Positions 23,527 to 32,598 of a stretch of 61,002 nucleotides of DNA are shown here, in pieces. The stretch covers positions 1 to 61,002 of the forward strand of contig NZ_JAAGPF010000006.1 of NCBI RefSeq assembly GCF_017104645.1, in the 5' to 3' direction. Below the pieces are notes generated by a model. That model did not search any database. It saw only the letters and a program-made list of their open reading frames with translations, and was not told the DNA's origin. The stretch comes from Burkholderia sp. Ac-20379 (lineage in GTDB: Bacteria; Pseudomonadota; Gammaproteobacteria; Burkholderiales; Burkholderiaceae). The position numbers were made by a program, and so were the translations under genes. Position 1 is the stretch's first letter. Each line of letters begins with the position of its first letter.

Positions 23527-24684
23527 TCAATCGGCCTGCAGCTTCCACCTGCCGTCGACGATCTGCACCATCACGCGGGCGCGGGCATCGAAGCCGTTGT
23601 GATCGGACGGCGACGTGTTGAACACGCCGTGCGACGCCGGCAGGTTGCGGAGGTTTTCGAGCGCCGTGCGCAACGCTTCGCGGAATGCGGGCGTGCCCGG
23701 CTTGCCGGCCTTCAGCGCTTCGGGAATCGCCCGCTGCAACATCAGCCCGGCGTCCCACATATGGCCGCCGAAGGTCGACAGCGAGCCTGCGCCATACGCC
23801 GTCTCATAGGCCGCCTTGTAGGCCAGCGCGGGCGTCTTCACGGGGTTGGAATCGGGCAACTGGTCGGCCACCAGCACCGGGCCGGCCGGCAGCAATTCGC
23901 CGTCGCAATCCTTGCCGCAGACGCGCAGGAAATCGTTGTTGGCCACGCCGTGCGTTTGATAGACCTTGCCCGCGTAGCCGCGCTCCTTGAGCGTCCTGGC
24001 CGGCAACGCGGCCGGCGTGCCGGCCCCGGCGATCAGCACCGCGTCGGGCCGCGTGGCGAGCAGCTTGAGCACCTGCCCCGTCACGGATGTGTCCGGGCGG
24101 TTGTAGCGCTCGTTGGCGACGATCCGGATGCCGTTCGCGGCGGCGGCCGCCGTGAACACGTTCGACCAGCCGTCGCCGTACGCATCGGCGAAACCGATGA
24201 AGCCGACCGTCTTCACGCCGTGCTTGGCCATGTAGCTCGCGATCGCGTCGGCCATCAGCCGGTCGTTCTGCGGCGTCTTGAACACCCACGCGCGCTTGGC
24301 ATCCATCGGGGAAATGATCTGCGCACTGGCGGCCAGCGAGATCATCGGCGTGCGGCCCTGCGCGGCCACGTCGATCATGGCCAGCGAGTTCGGCGTGATC
24401 GTCGAGCCGACGACCGCGTCGACACGATCCTCGTCGATCAGCTTGCGGGTGTTCTGCACGGCGCGGCTCGAATCCGATGCGTCGTCGAGCACGATGTAGC
24501 TGATGGTTTGGCCGCCGATCGTTTTCGGCAGCAGCGAAACCGTATTCTTCTCGGGGATGCCGAGCGACGCGCCCGGCCCCGTGGCCGACACCGACACGCC
24601 CACCTTCACCTGCGCCGCCGCGGCCGTCACGCCGCAGGCCAGGCTCGCCGCCAGCATCGCTCGCGTCCATCGCTTGATCGTCAT
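23527..24684 (-). CDS. livK: Branched-chain amino acid ABC transporter substrate-binding protein (LivK-like)
   Basis: Periplasmic leucine-binding-protein family member, 385 residues. It has a signal peptide (MTIKRWTRAMLAASLACG, cleavage near AAAAQ), then VKVGVSVSATGPGASLGIPE and KLIDEDRVDAVVGSTITPNS. A ligand-pocket motif SLAASAQI and FADAYGDGWSNVF follow. The ATG at 24684 has an AGGG-containing purine tract upstream. It is the first gene of the livK-livH-livMG-livF operon. The ligand is likely a branched-chain or other hydrophobic amino acid, but such proteins also bind aromatic compounds or amides. Confidence 0.93.
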   Translation of the reverse strand: MTIKRWTRAMLAASLACGVTAAAAQVKVGVSVSATGPGASLGIPEKNTVSLLPKTIGGQTISYIVLDDASDSSRAVQNTRKLIDEDRVDAVVGSTITPNSLAMIDVAAQGRTPMISLAASAQIISPMDAKRAWVFKTPQNDRLMADAIASYMAKHGVKTVGFIGFADAYGDGWSNVFTAAAAANGIRIVANERYNRPDTSVTGQVLKLLATRPDAVLIAGAGTPAALPARTLKERGYAGKVYQTHGVANNDFLRVCGKDCDGELLPAGPVLVADQLPDSNPVKTPALAYKAAYETAYGAGSLSTFGGHMWDAGLMLQRAIPEALKAGKPGTPAFREALRTALENLRNLPASHGVFNTSPSDHNGFDARARVMVQIVDGRWKLQAD

Positions 24685-25521
24685 GCCCTGTCTCCCCACG
24701 TTGTTCGTTGTCGTCGATATCGTCGTGGCGGCCACCGGCCGGCCGATCGCCCGTTGCGCATGCAATAAAAAGGCGCGCCTCGAAGCACGCGTCCTGTTCG
24801 AGCGATTGACCGATCGCCGCGGCCGCGGCGCCGGCCGGTGCTGGGAAACGTCCGCCGCCCTTGCAACGGCAGCGGCTACTTCCGCCGACAGGCTGCTTAA
24901 AAGGCCCGCCACGCCCCTCGCCGTGCGCATCCAAGGTCAGGGCCTTGGACGCGCCACCCGCGGCCCGGCAAACACACGCAACCGCTCCGGCGATTGATCC
25001 CGAGCACCCTGCCCACCCGGCGCGGAACGAGCCCTGATCGGCCCATGAGCGCGCCCGCGAATCGCGCGGCGTCACCGCGCCGAATGCTTGGCGAAAGCGA
25101 GTGTAGCGGGCGCCACGAGCGCGCGACAAACCGGGTAAACGGCAAGACACCGAAACCGGAGAACGATGGAAATTCAGGGAAAACGAAACAGGAAGGGATG
25201 CGGAAAAACCGGATGCGCGAACCGCCGCGCCAAATGAAAAAGCGCTGTTGGATTCCGTCCAACAGCGCTTTGGGGCCGGGCACTTTGTGCCTCGATTGTC
25301 TCCTCGTTCTCCACCTGCAAAATCTGTGTTCGCGGTGCATCAGAACTGGAACGAAGATTAAACAAGCGTGGAATTACGAGCAACCTAGCATTTACCCCTA
25401 TGGTGCATCGCCGCACGGAAATTGGGCACAATTCCCGGCAACGAGGCGTCCATTTGACGGGCGTTCGCGGCCGTTTCACGCTGCGTACACCCTGCGCCGG
25501 CCAGCGCTTTGACGCTGCGCA
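24685..25521. other. Long intergenic region between the two liv clusters
   Basis: No gene is supported. An apparent plus-strand frame across 24994-25512 has no start site, composition or family features of a protein. The first 200 bases should contain the livK promoter, which I could not place. The stretch 25150-25400 is AT-richer than the surroundings and contains a clear leftward terminator (25235-25271) for the second liv cluster. Confidence 0.5.
25235..25271 (-). terminator. Intrinsic terminator after the second liv cluster
   Basis: A perfect 14-bp stem (arms 25239-25252 and 25258-25271, five-base loop) reads leftward as AAAGCGCTGTTGGA ... TCCAACAGCGCTTT followed by a T-run TTTTTC. It lies 250 bases beyond the livM stop at 25522. 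Confidence 0.85.
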
Positions 25522-26496
25522 TCACGACGTGCCGAGCGGCTTCACGCGCGCCACGATCTCGCCCACGATGCCGCGCCGGAACGCCAGCACGCAGGCAATG
25601 AAGATCAGGCCGGTGACGATCGAGGTCGATTCGCCGAGCGAGCGGAACCAGTCGACGCCCGTGACCGACGCGAGCCCACTGCCGATATCGCCGAGCCGCT
25701 CCTCCAGCGCGACGATCAGCGCCGCGCCCAGCAACGGGCCGAACAGCGTGCCCATGCCACCCACCAGCGTCATCAGGATCACGAGGCCGGACATCGTCCA
25801 GTAGGCGTCGCCGAGCGTCTCGAAGCCGAGCACCACCACCTTCAGCGCGCCGGCCAGCCCGGCCAGCGCTGCCGACAGCACGAACGCCAGCAGCTTGAAG
25901 CGATCGGTGTCGTAGCCGAGCGAGATCGCGCGCGGCTCGTTCTCCTTGATCGCCACCAGCACCTGGCCGAACGGCGAATGGACGATCCGCACGATGCCCA
26001 TCGCCGCGAGCGCCACCACCACCAGCACCACGTAGTAGAGCGTCAGGTCCTGCGACAGATCGAGCAGGCCGAACAGCCGGCCGCGCGCGACGCCCTGCAG
26101 GCCGTCCTCGCCGTGCGTGAACGGCGCCTGCAGGTAGACGAAGTAGATCATCTGCGCGAACGCCAGCGTGATCATCGCGAAATAGATGCCCTGCCGACGG
26201 ATCGCGAACAGGCCCACCACCAGCCCCACCAGCGTGGCCGCCGCGGTGCCGGCCGCCACGCCCAGCTCGGGCGTGAAGCCGAGCGTCTGGATCGTGTAGC
26301 CGGTCAGGTAGCCGGCCGTGGCAAGGAACATCGCATGGCCGAACGACAGCAGCCCGGTATAGCCGATCAGCAGGTTGAAGGCGGCCGCGAACAGCGCGAA
26401 GCACATCACCTTCATGACGAACAGCGGATAGACGCCGACGAACGGCGCGCACGCGAGGCCGGCCAGCAGCAGGCCATAAAGCACTTTTCTCTGCAT
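25522..26496 (-). CDS. livM: Branched-chain amino acid ABC permease LivM (second cluster)
   Basis: Permease of 324 residues with about nine hydrophobic segments. It has NLLIGYTGLLSFGHAMFLAT, the LivM signature loop, and RRQGIYFAMITLAFAQMIYF. The ATG at 26496 overlaps the livH stop (TGATG); an ATG three bases earlier is also possible. An AAGGA lies in the end of livH. It is the last gene of the cluster and is not fused to an ATPase, unlike the first cluster. Confidence 0.94.
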   Translation of the reverse strand: MQRKVLYGLLLAGLACAPFVGVYPLFVMKVMCFALFAAAFNLLIGYTGLLSFGHAMFLATAGYLTGYTIQTLGFTPELGVAAGTAAATLVGLVVGLFAIRRQGIYFAMITLAFAQMIYFVYLQAPFTHGEDGLQGVARGRLFGLLDLSQDLTLYYVVLVVVALAAMGIVRIVHSPFGQVLVAIKENEPRAISLGYDTDRFKLLAFVLSAALAGLAGALKVVVLGFETLGDAYWTMSGLVILMTLVGGMGTLFGPLLGAALIVALEERLGDIGSGLASVTGVDWFRSLGESTSIVTGLIFIACVLAFRRGIVGEIVARVKPLGTS

Positions 26497-27380
26497 CATC
26501 TTTCCTTGCCGAACAGGCCCGCCGGGCGGACCAGCAGCACCAGCGCCATGATCACGAACACCACGGTGGCCGATGCCTCGGGATAGAACACGCGCGTGAA
26601 GCCCTCGATCACGCCGAGCAGCAGGCCCGTCACGATCGAACCGAGGATCGAGCCCATCCCGCCGATCACCACCACGGCGAACACGGTGATGATCATCGGC
26701 TGCCCCATCAATGGCGACACCTGAATCACGGGCGCGGCGAGCACGCCCGCGAACGCGGCCAGCGCCACGCCGAAGCCATAGGTGAGCGTGATCATGCGCG
26801 GCACGTTCACCCCGAACGCCTCGACCAGCTTCGGGTTCTCGGTGCCGGCGCGCAGGTAGGCGCCCAGGCGCGTCTTCTCGATCACGAACCAGGTGACGAG
26901 GCACACCGTCAGCGACGCCACCACCACCCAGGCGCGGTAGTTCGGCAGGTACATGAAGCCGAGATCGGTCGCGCCGGTCAGCAACGCGGGCACGTCGTAG
27001 GGCTGGCCCGACGCGCCGTAGATCGAGCGGAACACGCCCTCGATCACCAGCGTCAGGCCGAACGTCAGCAGCAGGCCGTACAGGTGATCGAGCCGGTAGA
27101 GCCAGCGCAGCATGGTCTTTTCGATCAGGATCCCGAACAAGCCGACGATCAGCGGCGCGATCGCCAGCATCGCCCAGTACGGCAGGCCGAAATAGTTGAG
27201 CCCCATCCACGCGAGCATCGCGCCCAGCATGAACAGCGCGCCGTGCGCGAAATTGATCACGTTGAGCAGCCCGAAGATCACCGCGAGCCCAAGGCTCAGG
27301 ATCGCGTAGAACGAGCCGTTGACGAGGCCGAGCAGCAACTGGCTCAGCATCGCCGACAACGGAATGCCAAAGATGTTCAT
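26496..27380 (-). CDS. livH: Branched-chain amino acid ABC permease LivH (second cluster)
   Basis: Permease of 294 residues. Family marks are GLVNGSFYAILSLGLAVIFG near the N-terminus, NFAHGALFMLGA and VVIGGMGSILGSIVTGLLLG near the C-terminus. It starts at the ATG at 27380 with a weak ribosome site. It follows livK after a 100-base gap that contains a perfect 12-bp hairpin, which suggests lower expression than the binding protein. Confidence 0.94.
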   Translation of the reverse strand: MNIFGIPLSAMLSQLLLGLVNGSFYAILSLGLAVIFGLLNVINFAHGALFMLGAMLAWMGLNYFGLPYWAMLAIAPLIVGLFGILIEKTMLRWLYRLDHLYGLLLTFGLTLVIEGVFRSIYGASGQPYDVPALLTGATDLGFMYLPNYRAWVVVASLTVCLVTWFVIEKTRLGAYLRAGTENPKLVEAFGVNVPRMITLTYGFGVALAAFAGVLAAPVIQVSPLMGQPMIITVFAVVVIGGMGSILGSIVTGLLLGVIEGFTRVFYPEASATVVFVIMALVLLVRPAGLFGKER

Positions 27381-27413
27381 CGAATCTGCCGTCTGTTAAG
27401 GGTGCGCGACACA

Positions 27414-27448
27414 TGCGCCGCCGGCTCACCGTGGTGGCCGGCGGCGCA
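27414..27448 (-). repeat. Strong hairpin between livK and livH (second cluster)
   Basis: TGCGCCGCCGGC (27414-27425) pairs perfectly with GCCGGCGGCGCA (27437-27448) across an 11-base loop. There is no T-run. In binding-protein operons such structures commonly shield the upstream mRNA and allow more binding protein than permease. Confidence 0.8.
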
Positions 27449-27480
27449 CGCGCATCACCGGACGCTGCGAACGAGCCGGC

Positions 27481-28683
27481 TCACTTCCACAACGCGCAGC
27501 GCGATTCCTGCTTGGTGCCGTAGGCCTGATCGCCCGGGATCGTCGCGAGGATCTTGTAGTAGTCCCAAGGTTCCTTCGATTCCGACGGCTTCTTCACTTC
27601 CATCAGGTACATGTCGTGGATCATGCTGCCGTCCTGGCGCACGTAGCCCTTCGCGTAGAAGTCGTCGATCTTGGTTTTCTTCAGTTGCGCCATGACCTTG
27701 TCGGCGTCGGTCGAGCCCACCGCCTGCACGGCCTTCAGATAGGTCGTCACCGACGAATAATCGGCGGCCTGCAGGCTCGACGGCATCTTCTTGGTCTTCG
27801 CGAAATAGCGCTGCGCCCACTTGCGCGAGGCGTCGTCGCGGTTCCAGTACCAGCTGTCGGTCAGCACCAGGCCCTGCGTGGTGTCGAGGCCGAGGCTATG
27901 GATGTCGTCGATGAACACCAGCAGCGCGGCGATCTTCATGCTCTTGGTGATGCCGAACTCCTTGGCGGCCTTGATCGCGTTGACGGTGTCGCCGCCCGCG
28001 TTGGCCAGGCCGAGGATCTGCGCCTTCGAGGCCTGCGCCTGCAACAGGAACGACGAGAAATCCGACGCCGAGAGCGGATGGCGCACCGCGCCGAGCACCT
28101 GCCCGCCGTTGGCCTTGACCACGTCCGAGGTGTTTTTCTCGAGCGCCTTGCCGAACGCGTAATCGGCGGTCAGGAAGAACCAGGTCTTGCCGCCCTGCTT
28201 CGTGACGGCCGAGCCGGTGCCCTTGGCCAGCGCCATCGTGTCGTAGGCGTAGTGCACCGTGTACGGCGTGCACTGTTCGTTGGTCAGCGTGTCGGCGCCG
28301 GCGCCGATGTTGATGTACACGCGCTTCTTCTCGGCCGCGACCGAATTCATCGACAGCGCCGTGGCCGAATTCGTGCCGCCCACCAGCAGGTCCAGGCCGT
28401 CACGATCCATCCACTCGCGCGCCTTCGAGGCAGCGATGTCGGCCTTGTTCTGGTGATCCGCATACACCAGCTCGATCGGCTTGCCGTTCACCTTGCCGCC
28501 GAAATCCGCGATCGCCATGCGGATCGCTTCGAGCCCGCCCTGCCCGTCGATATCGGCGTACAGCCCGGACAAATCGGTGATGAAGCCGATCTTCACGGCA
28601 TCGGCCGCGTGCGCCGGGCCGGAGGCGGCCGCGGCGGCGAACGCGGTGACGAGACAGGCGCGCGCGAGGGTGCTCAGTTTCAT
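27481..28683 (-). CDS. livK: ABC transporter substrate-binding protein (LivK-like, second cluster)
   Basis: Periplasmic leucine-binding-protein family member of 400 residues. The signal peptide ends near GPAHA. The mature protein begins ADAVKIGFITDLSGLYADID, with LVYADHQNKADIAASKAREW and LVGGTNSATALSMNSVAAEK. AGGAGA precedes the ATG at 28683. The GQGGLEAIRMA variant is typical of the group often annotated as amide, urea or aromatic-acid binding, so the ligand may not be a branched-chain amino acid. Confidence 0.92.
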   Translation of the reverse strand: MKLSTLARACLVTAFAAAAASGPAHAADAVKIGFITDLSGLYADIDGQGGLEAIRMAIADFGGKVNGKPIELVYADHQNKADIAASKAREWMDRDGLDLLVGGTNSATALSMNSVAAEKKRVYINIGAGADTLTNEQCTPYTVHYAYDTMALAKGTGSAVTKQGGKTWFFLTADYAFGKALEKNTSDVVKANGGQVLGAVRHPLSASDFSSFLLQAQASKAQILGLANAGGDTVNAIKAAKEFGITKSMKIAALLVFIDDIHSLGLDTTQGLVLTDSWYWNRDDASRKWAQRYFAKTKKMPSSLQAADYSSVTTYLKAVQAVGSTDADKVMAQLKKTKIDDFYAKGYVRQDGSMIHDMYLMEVKKPSESKEPWDYYKILATIPGDQAYGTKQESRCALWK

Positions 28684-28762
28684 TGACGTCTCCTGGTGTG
28701 ATGCACTTGTGGTTATGGAGCGCGCCGCCGCCGCGCGTGGCGGCCGCGGCGCGCCCGGCACG

Positions 28763-29566
28763 TCAGACGCCGAGCAGCGCGTGCAGCGCGGGCATCTTGT
28801 CGTCGAGTTGCGCCGCCTCGACATGCTCGACGATGCGGCCGTGCTCCATCACGTAGAAGCGGTCGGCGAGCGGCGCGGCAAAGCGGAAGTTCTGTTCGAC
28901 CATCACGATCGTGTAGCCGCGCGCCTTCAGCGCGACGATCATGCGCGCGAGCGTCTGCACGATCACGGGCGCGAGGCCCTCGGAAATCTCGTCGAGCAGC
29001 AGCAGGTTCGCGCCGGTGCGCAGGATGCGCGCCACCGCCAGCATCTGCTGCTCGCCGCCCGACAGCCGCGTACCCTGGCTGTGCCGGCGCGTCGCCAGGT
29101 TCGGAAACAATGCGTAGATTTCGTCGAGCGACATCGCGTTCTCGCGCGGCCCGACCGCCGGCGGCAGCAGCAGGTTCTCCTCGCACGACAGGCTCGAGAA
29201 AATGCCGCGCTCTTCCGGGCAATAGCCCACGCCGCCGTGCGCGATGCGGTGCGTGGGCAGCGCGATGGTTTCGCGGCCCGCGATCCGGATCGAGCCGCGC
29301 CGCCGGCCCGTCAGGCCCATGATGGCGCGCAGCGTGGTGGTGCGGCCCGCGCCGTTGCGGCCCAGCAGCGTGACCACCTCGCCGCGCCCGACCGTCATCT
29401 CCACGCCGTGCAGGATGTGCGATTCGCCGTACCAGGCTTCGAGATCGTGGATCGCCAGCGCCGGCGCGGCCTGCGCGTCGGCCACCTTCAGCGACGCGTC
29501 GAACGCCGCGGCCGCGCCGTGCATCGAGCCGGCCAGCGCCGGTTCCCGCCGTTCGCCCGCGCTCAT
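28763..29566 (-). CDS. livF: ABC transporter ATPase LivF with arginine in Walker A (second cluster)
   Basis: ATPase of 267 residues with a 35-residue N-terminal extension. The P-loop is GRNGAGRTTT (residues 69-78), so the invariant Walker A lysine is Arg75, encoded CGC. The signature LSGGEQQMLAVARIL, the Walker B glutamate in LLLLDEISEGLAP and the switch histidine region are otherwise as expected. Its ATG at 29566 overlaps the livG stop. Because LivG here keeps its lysine, the pair may be an asymmetric ATPase. Confidence 0.92.
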   Translation of the reverse strand: MSAGERREPALAGSMHGAAAAFDASLKVADAQAAPALAIHDLEAWYGESHILHGVEMTVGRGEVVTLLGRNGAGRTTTLRAIMGLTGRRRGSIRIAGRETIALPTHRIAHGGVGYCPEERGIFSSLSCEENLLLPPAVGPRENAMSLDEIYALFPNLATRRHSQGTRLSGGEQQMLAVARILRTGANLLLLDEISEGLAPVIVQTLARMIVALKARGYTIVMVEQNFRFAAPLADRFYVMEHGRIVEHVEAAQLDDKMPALHALLGV

Positions 29567-30342
29567 CCGTGCGCTCCCGTCAGCCCGGCGTCGGCGCTGC
29601 CCATGTAGGCCTCGATCACCAGCGGATTCTTCGATACTTCGGCGTACGTACCTTCGGCCAGCACCTCGCCGCGTTGCAGGACGGTGATGGTGTCGGAGAT
29701 GCCGGCGATCACGTTCATGTTGTGCTCGACCATCAGGATCGTGCGCCCGGCCGAGACTTTCTTGATCAGCGCCGTGACGCGATCGACGTCCTCGTGGCCC
29801 ATGCCCTGGGTCGGCTCGTCGAGCAGCATCAGTTCGGGCTCCATCGCGAGCGTGGTGGCGATCTCGAGCGCGCGCTTGCGGCCGTACGCCAGCTCGACGG
29901 TGCGCACATGCGCGAAATCGGTCAGGCCGACCTGGGTCAGCAGATCCATCGCACGGTCGTCGAGGCGGCGCAGCGAACGCGCGCTGCGCCAGAAATGGAA
30001 CTCGCTGCCGAGCGTGCGCTGCAGGCCGACGCGCACGTTCTGCAACGCCGTCAGATGCGGGAACACCGCCGAGATCTGGAACGAGCGAATGATGCCGCGC
30101 CGCGCGATCTGCGAGGGCCGCTCACGCGTGATGTCGAGGCCGTTATAGACGATCTGCCCTGACGTGGGCTTGAGGAACTTGGTGAGGAGATTGAAGCAGG
30201 TGGTCTTGCCCGCGCCGTTCGGGCCGATCAGCGCATGGATCGAGCCGCGCCGCACGCGCAGGTTGACGCCGCCCACCGCGGTGAAGCCGCGGAATTCCTT
30301 GGTCAGCCCGCGCGTCTCGAGAATCGTGTCGCCGAGAATCAT
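29563..30342 (-). CDS. livG: ABC transporter ATPase LivG (second cluster)
   Basis: ATPase of 259 residues and the first gene of the cluster livG-F-K-H-M. Walker A GPNGAGKTT is intact. IRSFQISAVFPHLTALQNV and LLDEPTQGMGHEDVDRVT follow. The ABC signature is ELAYGRKRALEIATTLA, with no LSGG, as is common in LivG. GGAAG precedes the ATG at 30342. The longer frame upstream lacks family features. Confidence 0.93.
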   Translation of the reverse strand: MILGDTILETRGLTKEFRGFTAVGGVNLRVRRGSIHALIGPNGAGKTTCFNLLTKFLKPTSGQIVYNGLDITRERPSQIARRGIIRSFQISAVFPHLTALQNVRVGLQRTLGSEFHFWRSARSLRRLDDRAMDLLTQVGLTDFAHVRTVELAYGRKRALEIATTLAMEPELMLLDEPTQGMGHEDVDRVTALIKKVSAGRTILMVEHNMNVIAGISDTITVLQRGEVLAEGTYAEVSKNPLVIEAYMGSADAGLTGAHG

Positions 30343-30771
30343 GTCCGCTTCCGTCCGATATGACGCGAAACACCGCAAAAATCTCGCGCGAGCCACTGCG
30401 CCGCCGCGTGCCGATGCGACCTGCCCCCGAGCCAGGCGCGGGCATCCGGCAGCGACGCGCGTGCGTCGGCACGCATGCCTGCTGCGCAGCATTGTCGCGC
30501 CGTTGGTGCAGTGCATTCATCGGGATTTGCACTAAGAGATCGCATTGCGCGCGGGCGCGCCGGTTGCGATGGCGCGCCGCGGCATTGCCGGAAACCTCGA
30601 TTGCGGGACGGATTGTGGTGCGCTATCGCGAGCGTGGTCGGCGGTCGGCGGTCGGCGGTCGGCGGTCGGCGGTCGGCGGTCGGCGGTCGGCAGTCGGCAG
30701 TCGGCAGTCGGCAGTCGGCAGTCGGCAGTCGGCAGTCGGCAGTCGGCAGTCGGCAGTCGCGACAGCGTCGA
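30343..30771. other. livG-GMC oxidoreductase spacer with heptamer repeat
   Basis: No gene is supported. The left half (30343-30630) should hold the promoter of the leftward livG cluster. The right half is a heptanucleotide repeat array ending 18 bases from the stop of the GMC oxidoreductase gene. Confidence 0.5.
30636..30754. repeat. Heptanucleotide tandem repeat, 17 units
   Basis: Eight exact copies of GGTCGGC (30636-30691) are followed directly by nine exact copies of AGTCGGC (30692-30754), then a broken unit AGTCGCG. The single G-to-A change defines two homogeneous blocks. The array is outside any supported gene and lies in the 3' region of the GMC oxidoreductase transcript. Such arrays vary in copy number among Burkholderia strains. 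Confidence 0.97.
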
Positions 30772-32463
30772 TCAGATGGCAGTGGCGGCGGTCACCGTCG
30801 GCGGCACCGGCGCGATCACGGTCTCGACCGCCCCGCCCGCGCGCCGGTCCGCGCGGATCATGTCGCTCGCGCGCTCGGCGATCATCAGCGTCGGCGAATT
30901 GGTGTTGCCCGACGTGATCAGCGGCATCACCGATGCATCGACGATCCGCAACCCCGCCACGCCGCGCACGCGCAGGCGGCTGTCGACCACGGCCTGCGGA
31001 TCGTCGGCGCGGCCCATCCGGCAGGTGCCGACCGGATGGAAGATCGTCGTGCCCACCGCGCCGGCCGCCTCGGCCAGTTCGGCCTCGGTTTGATAGCGCG
31101 TGCCCGGCAGCACTTCCTCGGGCCGGTAGCGCGCGAGCGCGGGCGCGGCCGCGATGCGACGCGTGAGGCGCAGCGCGTTGGCGGCCACGCGCCGGTCCTC
31201 GTCGGTCGACAGGTAGTTCGGTGCGATGGCGGGCGCCGCGAACGCGTCGGGCGACGCGATGTGGATGCTGCCGCGCGAGGTCGGCCGCAGGTTGCAGACC
31301 GACGCGGTGAACGCGTCGTAGCGGTGCAGCGGCTCGCCGAAACGCTCGAGCGACAGCGGCTGCACGTGATATTCGAGATCGGCGCGCGCCATCGACGGAT
31401 CGGAGCGCGTGAACACGCCGAGCTGCGACGGCGCCATCGCCATCGGCCCGCTTTGCCGCAGCAGGTATTCCGCGCCGATCGCGAGCTTGCCCCACCAGTG
31501 CGCCGACAAGGTATTCAGCGTGCGCACGCCCGACACGCGAAACGCGCTGCGCAATTGCAAGTGATCCTGAAGATTCTCGCCGACGCCGGGCAGGTCGCGC
31601 TGCACCGCGATGCCGAGCGCGCGCAGGCGCTGCGCGTCGCCGATGCCGGACAGCTCCAGCAGCGCCGGCGAATTGACCGCGCCCGACGCGACGATCACCT
31701 CGGCGCGCGCGTTCGCGACGAACGCCTGGCCGCCGCCGCGATATTCGACGCCGCGGCACCGCGCGCCCTCGAACACGAGCCGCTCGGCCTGCGCGCCGGT
31801 GATGATCGTGAGGTTCGAGCGCGACAGCGCGGGCCGCAGGAACGCCTTCGACGCATTCCAGCGCACGCCGCGTTTCTGGTTCACCTCGAAATAGCCGACG
31901 CCGGTGTTGTCGCCGCGGTTGAAATCGTCGGTGGCCGGCACGCCGGTTTGCTGCGCGGCCTGCGAGAACGCCTCGAGGATCTCCCAGCGCAGCCGCTGCT
32001 TCTCGACGCGCCACAAGCCGCCCGCGCCGTGCATGTCGCTCGCGCCGCCGTGGTGATCCTCGCTGCGCCGGAACACCGGCAGCACGGAATCCCAGGCCCA
32101 GCCCGCGTCGCCCGTCAGGCGCGCCCAATCGTCGTAATCCTCGCGCTGGCCGCGCATGTAGATCATGCCGTTGATCGACGACGAGCCGCCCAGCACCCGC
32201 CCGCGCGGATACGACAGCGCGCGGCCGTTGAGGCCGGCTTCCGGTTGCGTTTTATAGAGCCAGTCGGTGCGCGGATTGCCGATGCAGTAGAGATAGCCGA
32301 CCGGGATATGGATCCAGTGGTAATCGTCCTTGCCGCCCGCTTCGAGCAGCAGCACCGACACGTCGGGATCCTCGCTGAGGCGGTTCGCCAGCACGCAGCC
32401 TGCCGTGCCCGCGCCGACGATCACGTAATCGAATTCGCCTTCGAGCGTGCGGGGGGATGTCAC
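30772..32463 (-). CDS. GMC-family FAD oxidoreductase (choline/alcohol dehydrogenase-like)
   Basis: The 563-residue protein belongs to the glucose-methanol-choline oxidoreductases. The FAD-binding motif VIVGAGTAGCVLANRLSE is at the N-terminus. GMC signature 1 (YPRGRVLGGSSSINGMIYMRG region) and signature 2 (GAVNSPALLELSGIG) are present. The C-terminal active-site region has HPVGTCRMG and GNTNSPTLMIAERASDMI, with the His-Asn pair. I chose GTG at 32463 because AAAGGAG lies nine bases upstream. The substrate, an alcohol, is not evident. The divergent LysR gene probably controls it. Confidence 0.92.
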   Translation of the reverse strand: MTSPRTLEGEFDYVIVGAGTAGCVLANRLSEDPDVSVLLLEAGGKDDYHWIHIPVGYLYCIGNPRTDWLYKTQPEAGLNGRALSYPRGRVLGGSSSINGMIYMRGQREDYDDWARLTGDAGWAWDSVLPVFRRSEDHHGGASDMHGAGGLWRVEKQRLRWEILEAFSQAAQQTGVPATDDFNRGDNTGVGYFEVNQKRGVRWNASKAFLRPALSRSNLTIITGAQAERLVFEGARCRGVEYRGGGQAFVANARAEVIVASGAVNSPALLELSGIGDAQRLRALGIAVQRDLPGVGENLQDHLQLRSAFRVSGVRTLNTLSAHWWGKLAIGAEYLLRQSGPMAMAPSQLGVFTRSDPSMARADLEYHVQPLSLERFGEPLHRYDAFTASVCNLRPTSRGSIHIASPDAFAAPAIAPNYLSTDEDRRVAANALRLTRRIAAAPALARYRPEEVLPGTRYQTEAELAEAAGAVGTTIFHPVGTCRMGRADDPQAVVDSRLRVRGVAGLRIVDASVMPLITSGNTNSPTLMIAERASDMIRADRRAGGAVETVIAPVPPTVTAATAI

Positions 32464-32558
32464 GATCTGTCTCCTTTCGTTTTTGGCGCTGCGCGGGCAG
32501 CTTGCCGGCAGCGAATGCATCGAAGCGTACCCGCGCCCCGCGATCCGAATCCAATGAG

Positions 32559-32583
32559 TTATGCTGAACAGCTTTATAAGCAT
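32559..32583. promoter_or_regulatory. Candidate LysR operator in the divergent promoter
   Basis: An interrupted inverted repeat ATGCT-N13-AGCAT (32561-32583), overlapping TTAT-N13-ATAA, lies just upstream of the lysR start in the 135-base divergent region. LysR-type regulators bind such interrupted dyads near their own start. No binding data are implied. Confidence 0.4.
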
Positions 32584-32598
32584 CGCTAATATCGCTCG

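Noticed and set aside
24994-25512. A 172-codon plus-strand frame between the liv clusters
   Set aside because: No family resemblance, no good ribosome site, and it runs through the leftward terminator at 25239-25271.
30636-30754. CRISPR array
   Set aside because: The repeats are seven bases long and contiguous, with no spacers and no cas genes nearby.
30475-32589. A 704-codon plus-strand frame covering the heptamer repeat and GMC gene
   Set aside because: The repeat part only spells repeating VGGRRSA/VGSRQSA peptides, and the rest is antisense to a well-matched oxidoreductase.
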